Shown here: one piece after another, positions 54,226-62,735 of the stretch
Numbering within the stretch: the stretch's first letter is position 1
How the letters are laid out: the number at the start of each line of letters is the position of its first letter
Origin: JAJRTE01 sp964418585
GTDB lineage: Bacteria; Myxococcota_A; UBA796; JAJRTE01
NCBI GenBank assembly: GCA_964418585.1
Contig: CAYQMG010000169.1
Span: 1-64,000 of the forward strand
Reading direction: 5' to 3'
DNA length: 64,000 nucleotides
Notes under the pieces: model-generated
The model's database searches: none
The model's input: the letters and a program-made list of their open reading frames with translations, nothing else
What the model was told of the DNA's origin: nothing
Program-made: the position numbers and the translations under genes

Positions 54226-55109
54226 GCGTGGCACAGCGCGAGGAACGCACCGAGGAAACGGATTCTTTTTGCTACTCGAGGTTTGCACTGGAGCGGTACC
54301 TCGCCGGTGAATTTGCCGACGTGGAGCACCGGCAGGTGGAGGCCCACCTGGCCGCCTGCAGCCGGTGCCGAGACATCGTGGATGCGATTCGCCGGGAGCA
54401 GACGGAGTTTCAAGCACAGGTTCCTTTTGAGCGGTTTTATGCCGACCTGGAGGCCCGGCTTGTGCATGCGGGGCGAACTTCTGCGGATATGTCCAGCTCC
54501 TCGGGGTCGGCACGGTGGACGGCTCGAGCGCGGGCCTGGGTCGACCGTGTTGTGCGGGGTTTCTCGGTGCCTCAGTGGGCAGGGGCCGTGGTGGCGGTTG
54601 CAGCGTTGGTGGTGTTGGCTCCGTATTTTCTCGATCAGGGCGGAGACTTGGACGGGGTGCGCGTCAAGGCGCCCTCGGTGGGTCCCGGCCCCCTGGAAGT
54701 GGTGCTGCTTCGGGACGGACGGATTTCCGAGGCGGTGAGCGGGGACGTGTTTCACCCGGGGGATCGACTTCAGTTTCGCGTGACGCCTGGGTCATGGCGC
54801 TATCTACACCTGGTGAGTCTCGACGACCAGGGCAGGTTGACGCCCTTCTATCCGGCCGACGGCGCTCCGAGCCTCCTGCTCCGGGGGGACGCGGAGCAAC
54901 TTCTTCCTGACGCGATCGAACTCGACGATTTCGTGGGCGAGGAGCGCATTTTCGCGATATTCAGCGCCGAGCCCCTGCCGTTCGAGGAGATTGAGCGGGC
55001 GGCCGGGGCGCTTGTCGCCCGGGAAGGGCTTCCGCTCGACCTGGAACGGCTCCTCGAGCTGCCGGTGGACGGAACGGCTCAGACGTCCTTCCTCATGATC
55101 AAGGAGTAG
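54222..55109 (+). CDS. Membrane anti-sigma factor with DUF4384-like C-terminal domain
   Basis: The product is 295 aa. GGAGG precedes the ATG, which overlaps the sigma stop. The N terminus is a zinc anti-sigma (ZAS) domain: ERYLAGEFADVEHRQVEAHL then AACSRC gives HxxxCxxC. A single membrane segment (WAGAVVAVAALVVLAPYF, about 125-142) leads to a periplasmic domain with PGDRLQFRV, YLHLVSLDDQGRLTPFYP and ELDDFVGEERIFAIFSAEPL, the DUF4384 pattern. DUF4384 often occurs fused to caspase-like domains; here the caspase is the next gene. Signal input is probably periplasmic, through this domain. Confidence 0.88.
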   Translation: MSVAQREERTEETDSFCYSRFALERYLAGEFADVEHRQVEAHLAACSRCRDIVDAIRREQTEFQAQVPFERFYADLEARLVHAGRTSADMSSSSGSARWTARARAWVDRVVRGFSVPQWAGAVVAVAALVVLAPYFLDQGGDLDGVRVKAPSVGPGPLEVVLLRDGRISEAVSGDVFHPGDRLQFRVTPGSWRYLHLVSLDDQGRLTPFYPADGAPSLLLRGDAEQLLPDAIELDDFVGEERIFAIFSAEPLPFEEIERAAGALVAREGLPLDLERLLELPVDGTAQTSFLMIKE

Positions 55110-55118
55110 GGGAACGGT

Positions 55119-56729
55119 ATGCGGAGGCGAACCATTACAGCCTGCCTGTTCGCCTGCTTCGTCGTGCTCGCTGTTGGTGGTGCGCAGGCCGAGGAAATGC
55201 GCCGCTTCGGTCTGTTCGTCGGCGACAACGACGGGGGTCCCGGAACCCATCGGCTTTTGTATGCGGCCGAGGACGCACGCCGGATGCACGAGGTCATGAC
55301 CACGCATGGGGCCATCGACAAGGATGATGCGCGGTTGCTCGTGGACGTGACCGACCGGCGTCTACTGGACGCAATTCGGGCCATGGGCAAGAAAATTCGG
55401 GCCCACAGAAGCACGGGTCGCCGGGCCGCGCTCTTTTTCTACTACTCGGGGCACGGTGGTCCTGACGGGCTGATGCTCGGACCCACGCACCTCGATCTGC
55501 GGGCGCTCAAGCAAGCCCTGCAGGACACCTCCGCAGACCTCCGGGTCATCATGTTGGACGCCTGTCAGAGTGGGCGGGCCACCCGGGCCAAAGGGGGGCA
55601 CCGCGCTCCTTCCTTCCTCGTCGAGGTGGACCGGGGGGACAATCTCACAGGCGAGGTGGTGATCACGTCGAGCGCGGGCGATGAAGCCTCTCAGGAATCG
55701 GACCGGGTGGGAGGGGGGTACTTCACCCACCACCTCATCACCGGGTTGAGAGGCGCGGCCGACACATCTCGGGACGGCATGGTAACCCTTGATGAGGCCT
55801 ACGCCTACGCCTATCACCGCACACTGTACGAGACGGCGGGAACCGCCGCAGGCCTCCAGCACCCGGGTTATGCTGCCGAACTGCGTGGACACGGAACCCT
55901 GGTCCTGACCTGGCCTTTGGACGGAGAGACCATTCTCGTCTTTCCTGCAGGACTCGACGGCAGCTTTCTGGTGTTCGATCGAGATCGCAAACTATTCGTT
56001 GCCGACCTGGCGTTGAACGGCCATGAGGAACGGAGGCTGGCTCTCCCCGCTGGACGGTACGTGGTCCAGAAACGTCAACCTGACCGTCTGCTCACCACCG
56101 AGGTGCACCTGACCCGAGGGGTGATGCGTCGGGTCGACGAGCGCGACATGGTGGTTACCGGATTCGAGCAGGATTTCGCCAAGGGGGTGGAACGTGCCAA
56201 CGTCCGGCGTGCCACGCGGGTCCCGGTACTGGTGAGCGGTCTGGCCGGTGCCCAGCACTTCATGCTTCAGCCATCCGGTCCGCCCCTGTTCGTGGACATG
56301 CCCATGGTGGGGCTGGAGTTCGAGTGGCGCGGATTGCTCGCGCCGGCATGGTCCCTGTCGGCGGATTTCATGAGCGGGACCGCCGCAGCCGTGCTGGATT
56401 TCCCGGCATACGATGTGGCCGCCTCCTACTGGCAGTTCAACGTGGGCCTGGCGCTCAAATACGGGCGAACCTGGGGGCGCTTCCATGTTGCTGTCGGCCC
56501 GCACCTGGGCAATCTCTATGTCCGGCGCGCGTTCCCGGGAGGCACCACGCCGACCCAGGATTTCATGATGGTGGCCCCCGGGGCCATCGCACAGGTGGCG
56601 TTCCGGATGACGCAGCGTACCGCGCTGGGCGCCCAGGCCCGGGGGCACCTGCTTTACTACTATGTGGATGACGACGATTTCAGCCTTGCTTATCGCGAGG
56701 CGTTGATCCGATTGACCATCCGGTTCTGA
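55119..56729 (+). CDS. Secreted caspase-like (C14) protein with C-terminal beta-barrel-like domain
   Basis: The product is 536 aa. A signal peptide (LFACFVVLAVGGAQA) directs export. Residues 28-265 are a caspase-family fold: RFGLFVGDNDGG, YAAEDARRMHEVM, FYYSGHGG with catalytic His H112, and IMLDACQSG with catalytic Cys C149, followed by FTHHLITGL and GMVTLDEAYAYAYHRTL. Both dyad residues are present, so protease activity is plausible. The last 250 residues are beta-rich (FMLQPSGPPLFVDMPM, FEWRGLLAPAWSLSADF) ending in an aromatic residue, as in outer-membrane barrels; this is an inference. It lies in the ECF/anti-sigma operon. Substrates are unknown. Confidence 0.85.
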   Translation: MRRRTITACLFACFVVLAVGGAQAEEMRRFGLFVGDNDGGPGTHRLLYAAEDARRMHEVMTTHGAIDKDDARLLVDVTDRRLLDAIRAMGKKIRAHRSTGRRAALFFYYSGHGGPDGLMLGPTHLDLRALKQALQDTSADLRVIMLDACQSGRATRAKGGHRAPSFLVEVDRGDNLTGEVVITSSAGDEASQESDRVGGGYFTHHLITGLRGAADTSRDGMVTLDEAYAYAYHRTLYETAGTAAGLQHPGYAAELRGHGTLVLTWPLDGETILVFPAGLDGSFLVFDRDRKLFVADLALNGHEERRLALPAGRYVVQKRQPDRLLTTEVHLTRGVMRRVDERDMVVTGFEQDFAKGVERANVRRATRVPVLVSGLAGAQHFMLQPSGPPLFVDMPMVGLEFEWRGLLAPAWSLSADFMSGTAAAVLDFPAYDVAASYWQFNVGLALKYGRTWGRFHVAVGPHLGNLYVRRAFPGGTTPTQDFMMVAPGAIAQVAFRMTQRTALGAQARGHLLYYYVDDDDFSLAYREALIRLTIRF

Positions 56730-56762
56730 CGAAACCGGACCTTGCGAGGGAGTGGCCAGGCC

Positions 56763-57905
56763 ATGACATCATCGATGCACACCGAGCCGAGGCGACGTGG
56801 AACCGGAATCTCCTGGGGGGCGGTTCTGGCGGCGGTGCTCCTTGCCGCGGGGTGTGGCGCGCCTCTGACCAATGCATTGTTCGAGGAAGACATCCTTTAC
56901 CTTCAGGCCCTTCCTTCAGAAGACCTGTATGTGGACACGCCGGACGGAGCAGGTGACACGGTGTCCCGGCCTGCTCCGGACGCCGTTGAGGCCGTGCCGG
57001 CCGGCGTGCCCGTGCGTGGCGCCCGCGGAGACACCGGATCCGCAGGGGTGTCGCCCGCACTGCCCGAAGCCTGTGTCTCCAAGACCGATCCGTGTGACCC
57101 CGACCTGCTTCGGCAGTTGACCGTGCAGATGGCGCGGAATCTCAACAGCTACGTCTACAATCTTCTGGTGCTGCTCGACAAGATCCGGACCCTCGAGCCT
57201 TCTGTGCGAACCGAGAACAGCCGGACGTGGGGACCGATTCAGGTGCCTGGCAGCGCGGTGTTCGTCCGGCTCGAGGTGACCCGTGGGTTCTCCTCATTCT
57301 CGTACGAACTCACCCTGGCCCTCGACCCGGAGGACCCGGCAGGGGACGTGGTTCTGGCTGGATTCTATCGGCCGGGGTCCACGGCTGCGGACGGCGCCGG
57401 GCAGTTCTGGTACAGTTTCAGCGTGCACGGCGACTACTTTCCCGAGGATGTCAAGATGGTGGGGGAAATGGAGGTGACCTACTCCACGCTCGGAGACGAA
57501 GTGTACCTCGAGGTGGCGTTGAACGACGTGGGAGAACGGTCCGACAATGAGACCGTGGACGCGAGCTATGCTTTCAACGAGCCTGGCGATGGTGCGGGCT
57601 ATTTCTTTTTCAGTCAGCCGGTGGAGGTTCATGATCCGGGGGAGGGGGAAACGCAGCTCGAGGAGCAGGCGTCAATCTGGAGCAGTTGGCACGCAGACGG
57701 ATGGGGGAGGGCGGACATCCGCTACTACGGGGGGAATCTGGGAGAGGTGGTGGCGAGCGGGATCGAGTGCTGGGATCCGGCGCAGAGTCCTGTATATGCC
57801 TTCATGCCCGGATGCCCCTACGATGTTTCTCTGTGGGAACCCGAGCTGTGCATCGAGAGCGCCGTGGGCTGGAATCAGGAGGTGACTTCTGAACAGGTGC
57901 GATGA
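56763..57905 (+). CDS. Lipoprotein of the ECF/caspase operon
   Basis: The product is 380 aa. ATG at 56763 was chosen because AGGGAG lies upstream and it gives a leader (ISWGAVLAAVLLAAGC) with a good lipobox. The mature protein shows no recognised family. After a flexible region (about 55-105) there is an aromatic-rich beta domain with SFSYELTLALDPEDPAGD and a Cys pair near the C terminus (PGCPYDVSLWEPELC). It follows the caspase gene by 33 bases and is the last gene before the tRNA. Co-regulation with the caspase is likely; the function is unknown. Confidence 0.7.
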   Translation: MTSSMHTEPRRRGTGISWGAVLAAVLLAAGCGAPLTNALFEEDILYLQALPSEDLYVDTPDGAGDTVSRPAPDAVEAVPAGVPVRGARGDTGSAGVSPALPEACVSKTDPCDPDLLRQLTVQMARNLNSYVYNLLVLLDKIRTLEPSVRTENSRTWGPIQVPGSAVFVRLEVTRGFSSFSYELTLALDPEDPAGDVVLAGFYRPGSTAADGAGQFWYSFSVHGDYFPEDVKMVGEMEVTYSTLGDEVYLEVALNDVGERSDNETVDASYAFNEPGDGAGYFFFSQPVEVHDPGEGETQLEEQASIWSSWHADGWGRADIRYYGGNLGEVVASGIECWDPAQSPVYAFMPGCPYDVSLWEPELCIESAVGWNQEVTSEQVR

Positions 57906-57948
57906 CCGCTTCGGCTTGTCAGCCCACGGGGGTCCCATCACAACGCGC

Positions 57949-57976
57949 TGGACAATTCCTGGAATTGTGCTATAAA
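57949..57976 (+). promoter_or_regulatory. Promoter of the tRNA-Arg gene
   Basis: TGGACA (57949-57954, 5/6) and TATAAA (57971-57976, 5/6) are 16 bases apart. The expected start is near 57983, about eight bases before the mature tRNA. Confidence 0.7.
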
Positions 57977-57990
57977 TGGGACCATTCCAT

Positions 57991-58067
57991 GCGCCCATAG
58001 CTCAGCAGGATAGAGCGTCGGTTTCCTAAACCGAAGGCCGCAGGTTCGATCCCTGCTGGGCGCACCA
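57991..58067 (+). tRNA. tRNA-Arg (anticodon CCT)
   Basis: A 77-base cloverleaf with CCA encoded. Acceptor GCGCCCA pairs with TGGGCGC. The anticodon stem TCGGT/ACCGA encloses TTCCTAA, so the anticodon is CCT (codon AGG). The T loop is GGTTCGATCC. It is flanked by its own promoter and terminator. Confidence 0.96.
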
Positions 58068-58074
58068 GGGGTGG

Positions 58075-58110
58075 AGCCTCGAGCACCTTTTGTGTTCGAG
58101 GCTTTTTTTT
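58075..58110 (+). terminator. Intrinsic terminator after tRNA-Arg
   Basis: A 12-bp stem (AGCCTCGAGCAC with GTGTTCGAGGCT, one G-T pair) with a 5-base loop is followed by a T run. It includes a CTCGAG site. Confidence 0.92.
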
Positions 58111-58154
58111 GCCCGGATTCGGGGGAAGGCGTCACGGCGGGGGGGTGCGTGGGG

Positions 58155-58463
58155 TCAGTCCAGGTCGGGGGGGACGAAGTGTTCGGGGCCAAAATCCCCG
58201 GCCACGCGCTCGTAGCCTCCGCCCCGCTGTTTCTTGAACGTGGTGAAACCCTTTTCCGCCGCACGGTCCGGGTCGATCTTGCCCGGCATTCGGCCACCTC
58301 GAGGGGGCCGGGCCGGAGGGGACACGATCCGGCGAAGTTCGCCGTCCCCGGCCCGGTCGTCCGCCACGCAACGGGGGCCGCATATCCTGGGAATCAGATC
58401 CGGTGAGGTCAGGATCTCGAGCTTTTTTCCACACTTCTCACACATGAACTCGTAGATTGGCAT
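58155..58463 (-). CDS. FmdB-family zinc ribbon protein
   Basis: The product is 102 aa. MPIYEFMCEKCGKKLE is the family start. C8 and C11 form one CxxC knuckle; C28 and C32 form CGPRC, a CxxxC rather than the usual CxxC. The rest is Gly/Arg/Pro-rich and probably disordered. FmdB-type proteins are putative regulators named from a formamidase locus; their biochemical role is unknown. It lies 96 bases downstream of the Xaa-Pro peptidase gene on the same strand. Confidence 0.82.
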   Translation of the reverse strand: MPIYEFMCEKCGKKLEILTSPDLIPRICGPRCVADDRAGDGELRRIVSPPARPPRGGRMPGKIDPDRAAEKGFTTFKKQRGGGYERVAGDFGPEHFVPPDLD

Positions 58464-58559
58464 GGCCTCTCGCTCCCGAATCTCAGGCTGGTGCTGCGCC
58501 CACGGGGGGCGAACGCAGGCCCGAGCACCAGAAGGGCTCCCGGTGGCCCCCTGGACACG

Positions 58560-59987
58560 TCAAGGTTGGAAGTCGGCCAGGGCGCCCAGCCGGTCCGGGG
58601 CCCGACCGATGATGGCTTCCAGGTCTTCGACCCGTTTCGGGATTGCCTCGGTCAGCACCTCGGGGCCGTGTTCGGTCACCAGCACGTCGTCTTCGATTCG
58701 AATACCACCGAAACCAACATAGGTCTCGGCGCGGTCGAAGTCCACCCATTCCCGGTAGCGATTCCGGAACTCCGCGTTGTGGAGGATGCCTGGAATGAAG
58801 TAGATTCCCGGCTCGATCGTGACCGCCATCCCGGGCTCGAGCCGGCGGTTGAGGCGCAGGGCAGCCAGGCCGAACCGGGTGGAACGTCCACGGTCTGGTG
58901 CGTACCCGGCGCGGTCGCCCAGGTCCTCGATGTCGTGCACGTCCAGACCGATCAGGTGACCCACGCCGTGAGGGAAGAACAGAGCGTGGGCGTCGTTGTC
59001 CACGATATCATCCAGCGTGCCCCGCAGGATGCCGAGTTCCTTCAGTCCTTCCGCAATGGTACGGGCGGCCAGCATGTGGATGTCCAGGTAGTCTGCGCCG
59101 GCACGAACCTCTGCGATACACCGGGTCTCGGCCTCCAGCACCACCTCGTACACCGCGCGCTGTCTTGGGTCGAAGCGGCCGCGCACGGGCCAGGTCCGCG
59201 TCACGTCGGCTGCATATCCCTCCTCGGATTCCGCCCCGGAGTCGACCAGGAGGAGATCGTTGTCCTCGAGCCGGTATGGGTTGGTCTCACAATGTAGAAC
59301 CTCGCCCCGAATGGTCACGATCGGGTCGAACGACGGGCGTGCGCCTGCTGCCCTGTAGACGCCCTCGAGCAGGGCGCGCAGTTGTGCCTCGTGCGCCCCG
59401 ACTCGAGTGGCCTCCATGAGGACCTGAAAGGCGCGGGCTGTGACCTGTGCGGCGCGTTTCATCTCCACCACTTCCTCTTCCCCATGGATAGAGCGGAGTT
59501 GCACCATGGCGTCGGCGAGGGGGGAAGCCGCGTCTCGGGGGAGTTTTCCGAAGTCCGGTACGGAGACGCCCAGGTGTGCCATCCGTTCGCGCCATCCCGG
59601 ATCTGCGGATGGGAGGGTGAGCAAGGGACCGGAACTGCGGTGGTGCGCGATTCGTGATTCCAGTTCTGTCTTGGGATAGGCGGCGTCTGCCCCAAGCCGC
59701 TCGGCTGTTTCGCCAAAAGAACGACGCGGGCCGTGCCAGATTTCGTCTTCAGGGTCCTCGGGCGGTCCGAACAGTTCCAGTCGCCCGGTCTCCAGCCGAA
59801 GCAGCATGGCCGAATCGGGTTCTTTCAGGCCGGTCAGGTAGAGCACGTGGCTCGACTGACGTGCTGGCGAGAGGTTCATCGGGAGGTTGAGCGGCTGCCG
59901 GGGATGGCCGCCGAGTACCACGAGTCCTTCGCCCAGGATGCGGGCCAACCTGGCCCGGCGGCGGCGGTAGATGATGGGGCTGAACAT
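58560..59987 (-). CDS. pepP: Xaa-Pro aminopeptidase (M24B, PepP-like)
   Basis: The product is 475 aa. The start MFSPIIYRRRR matches the family; GGAG lies 9 bases upstream. The N-terminal creatinase-like domain (1 to about 170) is followed by the pita-bread fold. Dinuclear metal ligands are present: D249 (VDSGAE), D261 (ADVTRTW), H344 (HGVGHLIGLDVHD), E392 (TIEPGIY) and E432 (IRIEDDV). It removes N-terminal residues preceding proline, probably in the cytoplasm. It is in a minus-strand run with an RlmI-like methyltransferase and FmdB. Confidence 0.93.
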   Translation of the reverse strand: MFSPIIYRRRRARLARILGEGLVVLGGHPRQPLNLPMNLSPARQSSHVLYLTGLKEPDSAMLLRLETGRLELFGPPEDPEDEIWHGPRRSFGETAERLGADAAYPKTELESRIAHHRSSGPLLTLPSADPGWRERMAHLGVSVPDFGKLPRDAASPLADAMVQLRSIHGEEEVVEMKRAAQVTARAFQVLMEATRVGAHEAQLRALLEGVYRAAGARPSFDPIVTIRGEVLHCETNPYRLEDNDLLLVDSGAESEEGYAADVTRTWPVRGRFDPRQRAVYEVVLEAETRCIAEVRAGADYLDIHMLAARTIAEGLKELGILRGTLDDIVDNDAHALFFPHGVGHLIGLDVHDIEDLGDRAGYAPDRGRSTRFGLAALRLNRRLEPGMAVTIEPGIYFIPGILHNAEFRNRYREWVDFDRAETYVGFGGIRIEDDVLVTEHGPEVLTEAIPKRVEDLEAIIGRAPDRLGALADFQP

Positions 59988-60146
59988 GGGATCACGCTCC
60001 AGTTTTTGGGGGTTCCTCGCACCTCTCCGTCGCCGTCCTCGGCGAGGAGCGAGCGGCGGCGAGAGCAAGGGCATGGTAGCACGAAGGGATGGACCGATCC
60101 AGCGTCGACGGGCACCCGGCGGCACGGTGCTCGAGGCCGGGGCGGG

Positions 60147-61517
60147 TCATGTTGCGAGGAGTACGACGCCCTTGAGGTGGCGGGTTTCAGGCGTTCCCAC
60201 GTCCCACGGGAAGTCAGGACCTGCCTGGAGGGTGGACAGTACCCGGACCGATCGTCCGGACCGAAGGATTCCCTGGCCGATGGAGGCGTGATAGCGGTCT
60301 TCCCGCAGGCTTTGCGCATTCGTGAATGCAACCACGATGCCACCGCGCGAGACCGCTCTCAGTGCCGACTCCAGCAGGTCGGCCGTCCGGGACGGGGACC
60401 AAACCCGGCTCCCACTGGTCGAAAATGTGGGCGGATCCAGGATGATCGCGTCATAAGCGCCGCGCGTGTGCTCGAGATGGTCGAAGGCGTCAGCACGAAT
60501 GAACCGAGAAGGTTCCACCTGGAGGCCGTTTCGCCGGAAGTTTTCCTTGGCCCATTCGAGTGCCGGCCCACTCAGGTCCAGGGTGTCGACCTGAGCGCCG
60601 GCTCGAGCACAGGCCAGGGAGAACCCACCGGTGTAGGCGAAGGCGTTCAAGACCCGAAGCCCTCGAGTCCACTTCGCCACTGCGGTTCGATTGTCTCGTT
60701 GGTCGAGAAAGATTCCGGTGGAGAGCCCGGAGAACGGGCGTACCAGGAATTGCAGGTCTCCTTCCCGGGTCACCATCTCGTCCGGACCAGGTACCCCTTC
60801 GATCCAACGCCCGCCCGGCAAGCTTGCTTTCCGGCGGTCTCGAGGCAGGAGTTTCAGGAATGCCCCCTGGAATTCGCCGAGTTTCATGAGGGCGTCCACG
60901 GTCGGGGTTACCAGAGGCATCGCAGCCGCGGTGAACAGGGCGAGTACCAGGAAATCCCCGTAGCGATCCACAGTCAACCCGGGCAACCCGTCTCCTTCCG
61001 CGTGAACCAGCCGATACTGGGTCGCATCGATGCGGAGACGGTCGCGAAGGCGGAACGCCTCGACGGCACGCGCGCGAAACAGTGAGGTATCGCACGGGAT
61101 ATCCGGGTCCCGCGAGAGGACTCGAGCCACCACCCGTTCGCCGGGGCAGTAGAGGGCATTCCCGAGCCAATCTCCGGCTCGAGTGACCAGCGAAACCACT
61201 TCACCGGGGCGGGATCCTTCGGGCTCCCGTGTGAATCGGTCGGCCACCACCCAGGCGTGGCCGGCTTCAAGGAATGCGGCCGTTTGGTCGCCCACCACCA
61301 GCCTGGGGTACCGGGTCGGCCGGGAGATTCCCCTCGCCCGACCGGGATCGGCGCCGGAGCGGCGTCCCAGGGTGCGACCGGTGGTGCTTCCTCCTCGATG
61401 CTTGCGGCTGACAGCGGCGCCCTGCCTGTGGGGGCCGCGCGCGGAACGGCTCCCGGAGCGTTTCCCGCGGCCGCTGCCAGGGGATGAACCATGCCTGTTT
61501 GGCGGATGTTTGCTCAT
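60147..61517 (-). CDS. RlmI-like class I SAM-dependent rRNA methyltransferase
   Basis: The product is about 456 aa. ATG at 61517 was preferred to a GTG three codons upstream because of spacing from GAGG. A basic, disordered N terminus (about 60 residues rich in Arg/Ser/Gly) is atypical. A PUA-like region follows (RPTRYPRLVVGDQTAAFLEA, ADRFTREPEGSRPGEVV), then the SAM fold with VLNAFAYTGGFSLACARAGA, DLSGPALEWAKENF and AIILDPPTFS. The Cys in motif VI that RlmI uses for m5C formation is not seen; AFTNAQSLRED is there instead. The target base is therefore uncertain, although a COG1092-type rRNA enzyme is likely. Confidence 0.85.
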   Translation of the reverse strand: MSKHPPNRHGSSPGSGRGKRSGSRSARGPHRQGAAVSRKHRGGSTTGRTLGRRSGADPGRARGISRPTRYPRLVVGDQTAAFLEAGHAWVVADRFTREPEGSRPGEVVSLVTRAGDWLGNALYCPGERVVARVLSRDPDIPCDTSLFRARAVEAFRLRDRLRIDATQYRLVHAEGDGLPGLTVDRYGDFLVLALFTAAAMPLVTPTVDALMKLGEFQGAFLKLLPRDRRKASLPGGRWIEGVPGPDEMVTREGDLQFLVRPFSGLSTGIFLDQRDNRTAVAKWTRGLRVLNAFAYTGGFSLACARAGAQVDTLDLSGPALEWAKENFRRNGLQVEPSRFIRADAFDHLEHTRGAYDAIILDPPTFSTSGSRVWSPSRTADLLESALRAVSRGGIVVAFTNAQSLREDRYHASIGQGILRSGRSVRVLSTLQAGPDFPWDVGTPETRHLKGVVLLAT

Positions 61518-61554
61518 GGTGGTCACGAACCTCGGAAACGTGAACGCCGGGTGC

Positions 61555-62457
61555 CTACCCGATCGTCACACGGTTGCGGCCCGCTTTTTTGCTCTGGTAA
61601 AGCAGGCCGTCGGCCCGGGACAGGAGTGATTCATAGGAATCGCGAGGCGTTGCCATGGTTGCTCCGATGGACAATGTGACGCCCAGTCGACCCGCCCCGA
61701 GGGATACCTGGCTTGCCGCAGCCAGTGCCCGCACGCGCTCCAGGAGCGTGTGGAGGCGGATGGGATCGACGTTGGCGAACACGGCCAGGAATTCGTCTCC
61801 TCCCCACCGACCCACCGTGTCCACTGAGCGCAAGTTGTGTCGAAGCGTCTCGCCGACGGCCCGCAGAGCCTGGTCTCCGGCGGTGTGCCCATGGGTGTCG
61901 TTGATTTGCTTGAAGTGATCCACGTCCATCAGCGCGGTTGCCACCGGGGTCCCGTACCGGCGCAGTTCCTCGAGTCGTCGCCTGGTGGTGGCTTCCAGTT
62001 CGACGCGGTTGGGAAGGCGGGTCAACGGGTCGGTGCGTGAAAGGGCCTCGAGTTCCCGGATACGCTGGAGCCGCTCCTCTTCCAGGCTCAGGTCCCGGAA
62101 AAGTTGCGCCGCAGCCACGATTTCGTTTGCACCGTTGCGGATGGCCACGTTGCGCACCACGGCCGGGATCCGGTGTCCGTCGCGATGGTGCACGAAGACC
62201 CGTTCCTCCTGGACCGACCCCTCCTCGAGCGTGCGTTGCAATGGGCAGGCAGTGTGGCAGAGGACACATCCGGTCTCGTCGCTGTGTTCGAGTTTGTTGT
62301 CGTAGCACGGGGTGCCCACCACGTCCTGGCGGCGGAAGCCTGTGATCAGTTCGGCACCTCGGTTCCACAGGAGGATCCGTCGGTGCTGGTCCACCACGTA
62401 GATACCCTCGAAGAAATGGTCCATGATCGGGACAAGCAGGGCTCCGTCGATGTCCAT
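61555..62457 (-). CDS. PAS-GGDEF diguanylate cyclase with cysteine-rich PAS
   Basis: The product is 300 aa. ATG with GGAG 8 bases upstream was chosen over a GTG three codons earlier. Residues about 10-120 are a PAS domain (GIYVVDQHRRILLWNRGAEL, ITGF) carrying a Cys cluster: GTPCYDNKLEHSD, then GCVLCHTACPLQRTL. This is a recurrent PAS subtype that may bind metal, Fe-S or haem, but its ligand is not settled. Residues about 135-300 are GGDEF (RTDPLTRLPNR, RWGGDEFLAVFA) with an upstream RSVD as the RxxD inhibitory site. It should make c-di-GMP in the cytoplasm. It heads the minus-strand run with the methyltransferase. Confidence 0.9.
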   Translation of the reverse strand: MDIDGALLVPIMDHFFEGIYVVDQHRRILLWNRGAELITGFRRQDVVGTPCYDNKLEHSDETGCVLCHTACPLQRTLEEGSVQEERVFVHHRDGHRIPAVVRNVAIRNGANEIVAAAQLFRDLSLEEERLQRIRELEALSRTDPLTRLPNRVELEATTRRRLEELRRYGTPVATALMDVDHFKQINDTHGHTAGDQALRAVGETLRHNLRSVDTVGRWGGDEFLAVFANVDPIRLHTLLERVRALAAASQVSLGAGRLGVTLSIGATMATPRDSYESLLSRADGLLYQSKKAGRNRVTIG

Positions 62458-62735
62458 CGCTATCACTCCGGGTGCGGTGGGCGGGAACGGACCCGCGCCG
62501 GCGTTTCGGATCCGCCGACCTCCCTGTCTGTACGCGAGTCGGACTGCTTCGCGCCGGGCAGGGGCGCCGACTTCCTATCTTCTCAGGATACGCGGTTATG
62601 GAGCAATCGTCGAGGGGGCGGGCAAGACTCGGGAAATTTCCGGGCGGGCAGGCCGAATACAGCGGTTCCCGGGACGGGTTCCCGGGATCGGTTCCAGTGT
62701 CACTCAAACCGGTTCGCGCGCCGGGGGGGCTCGAG

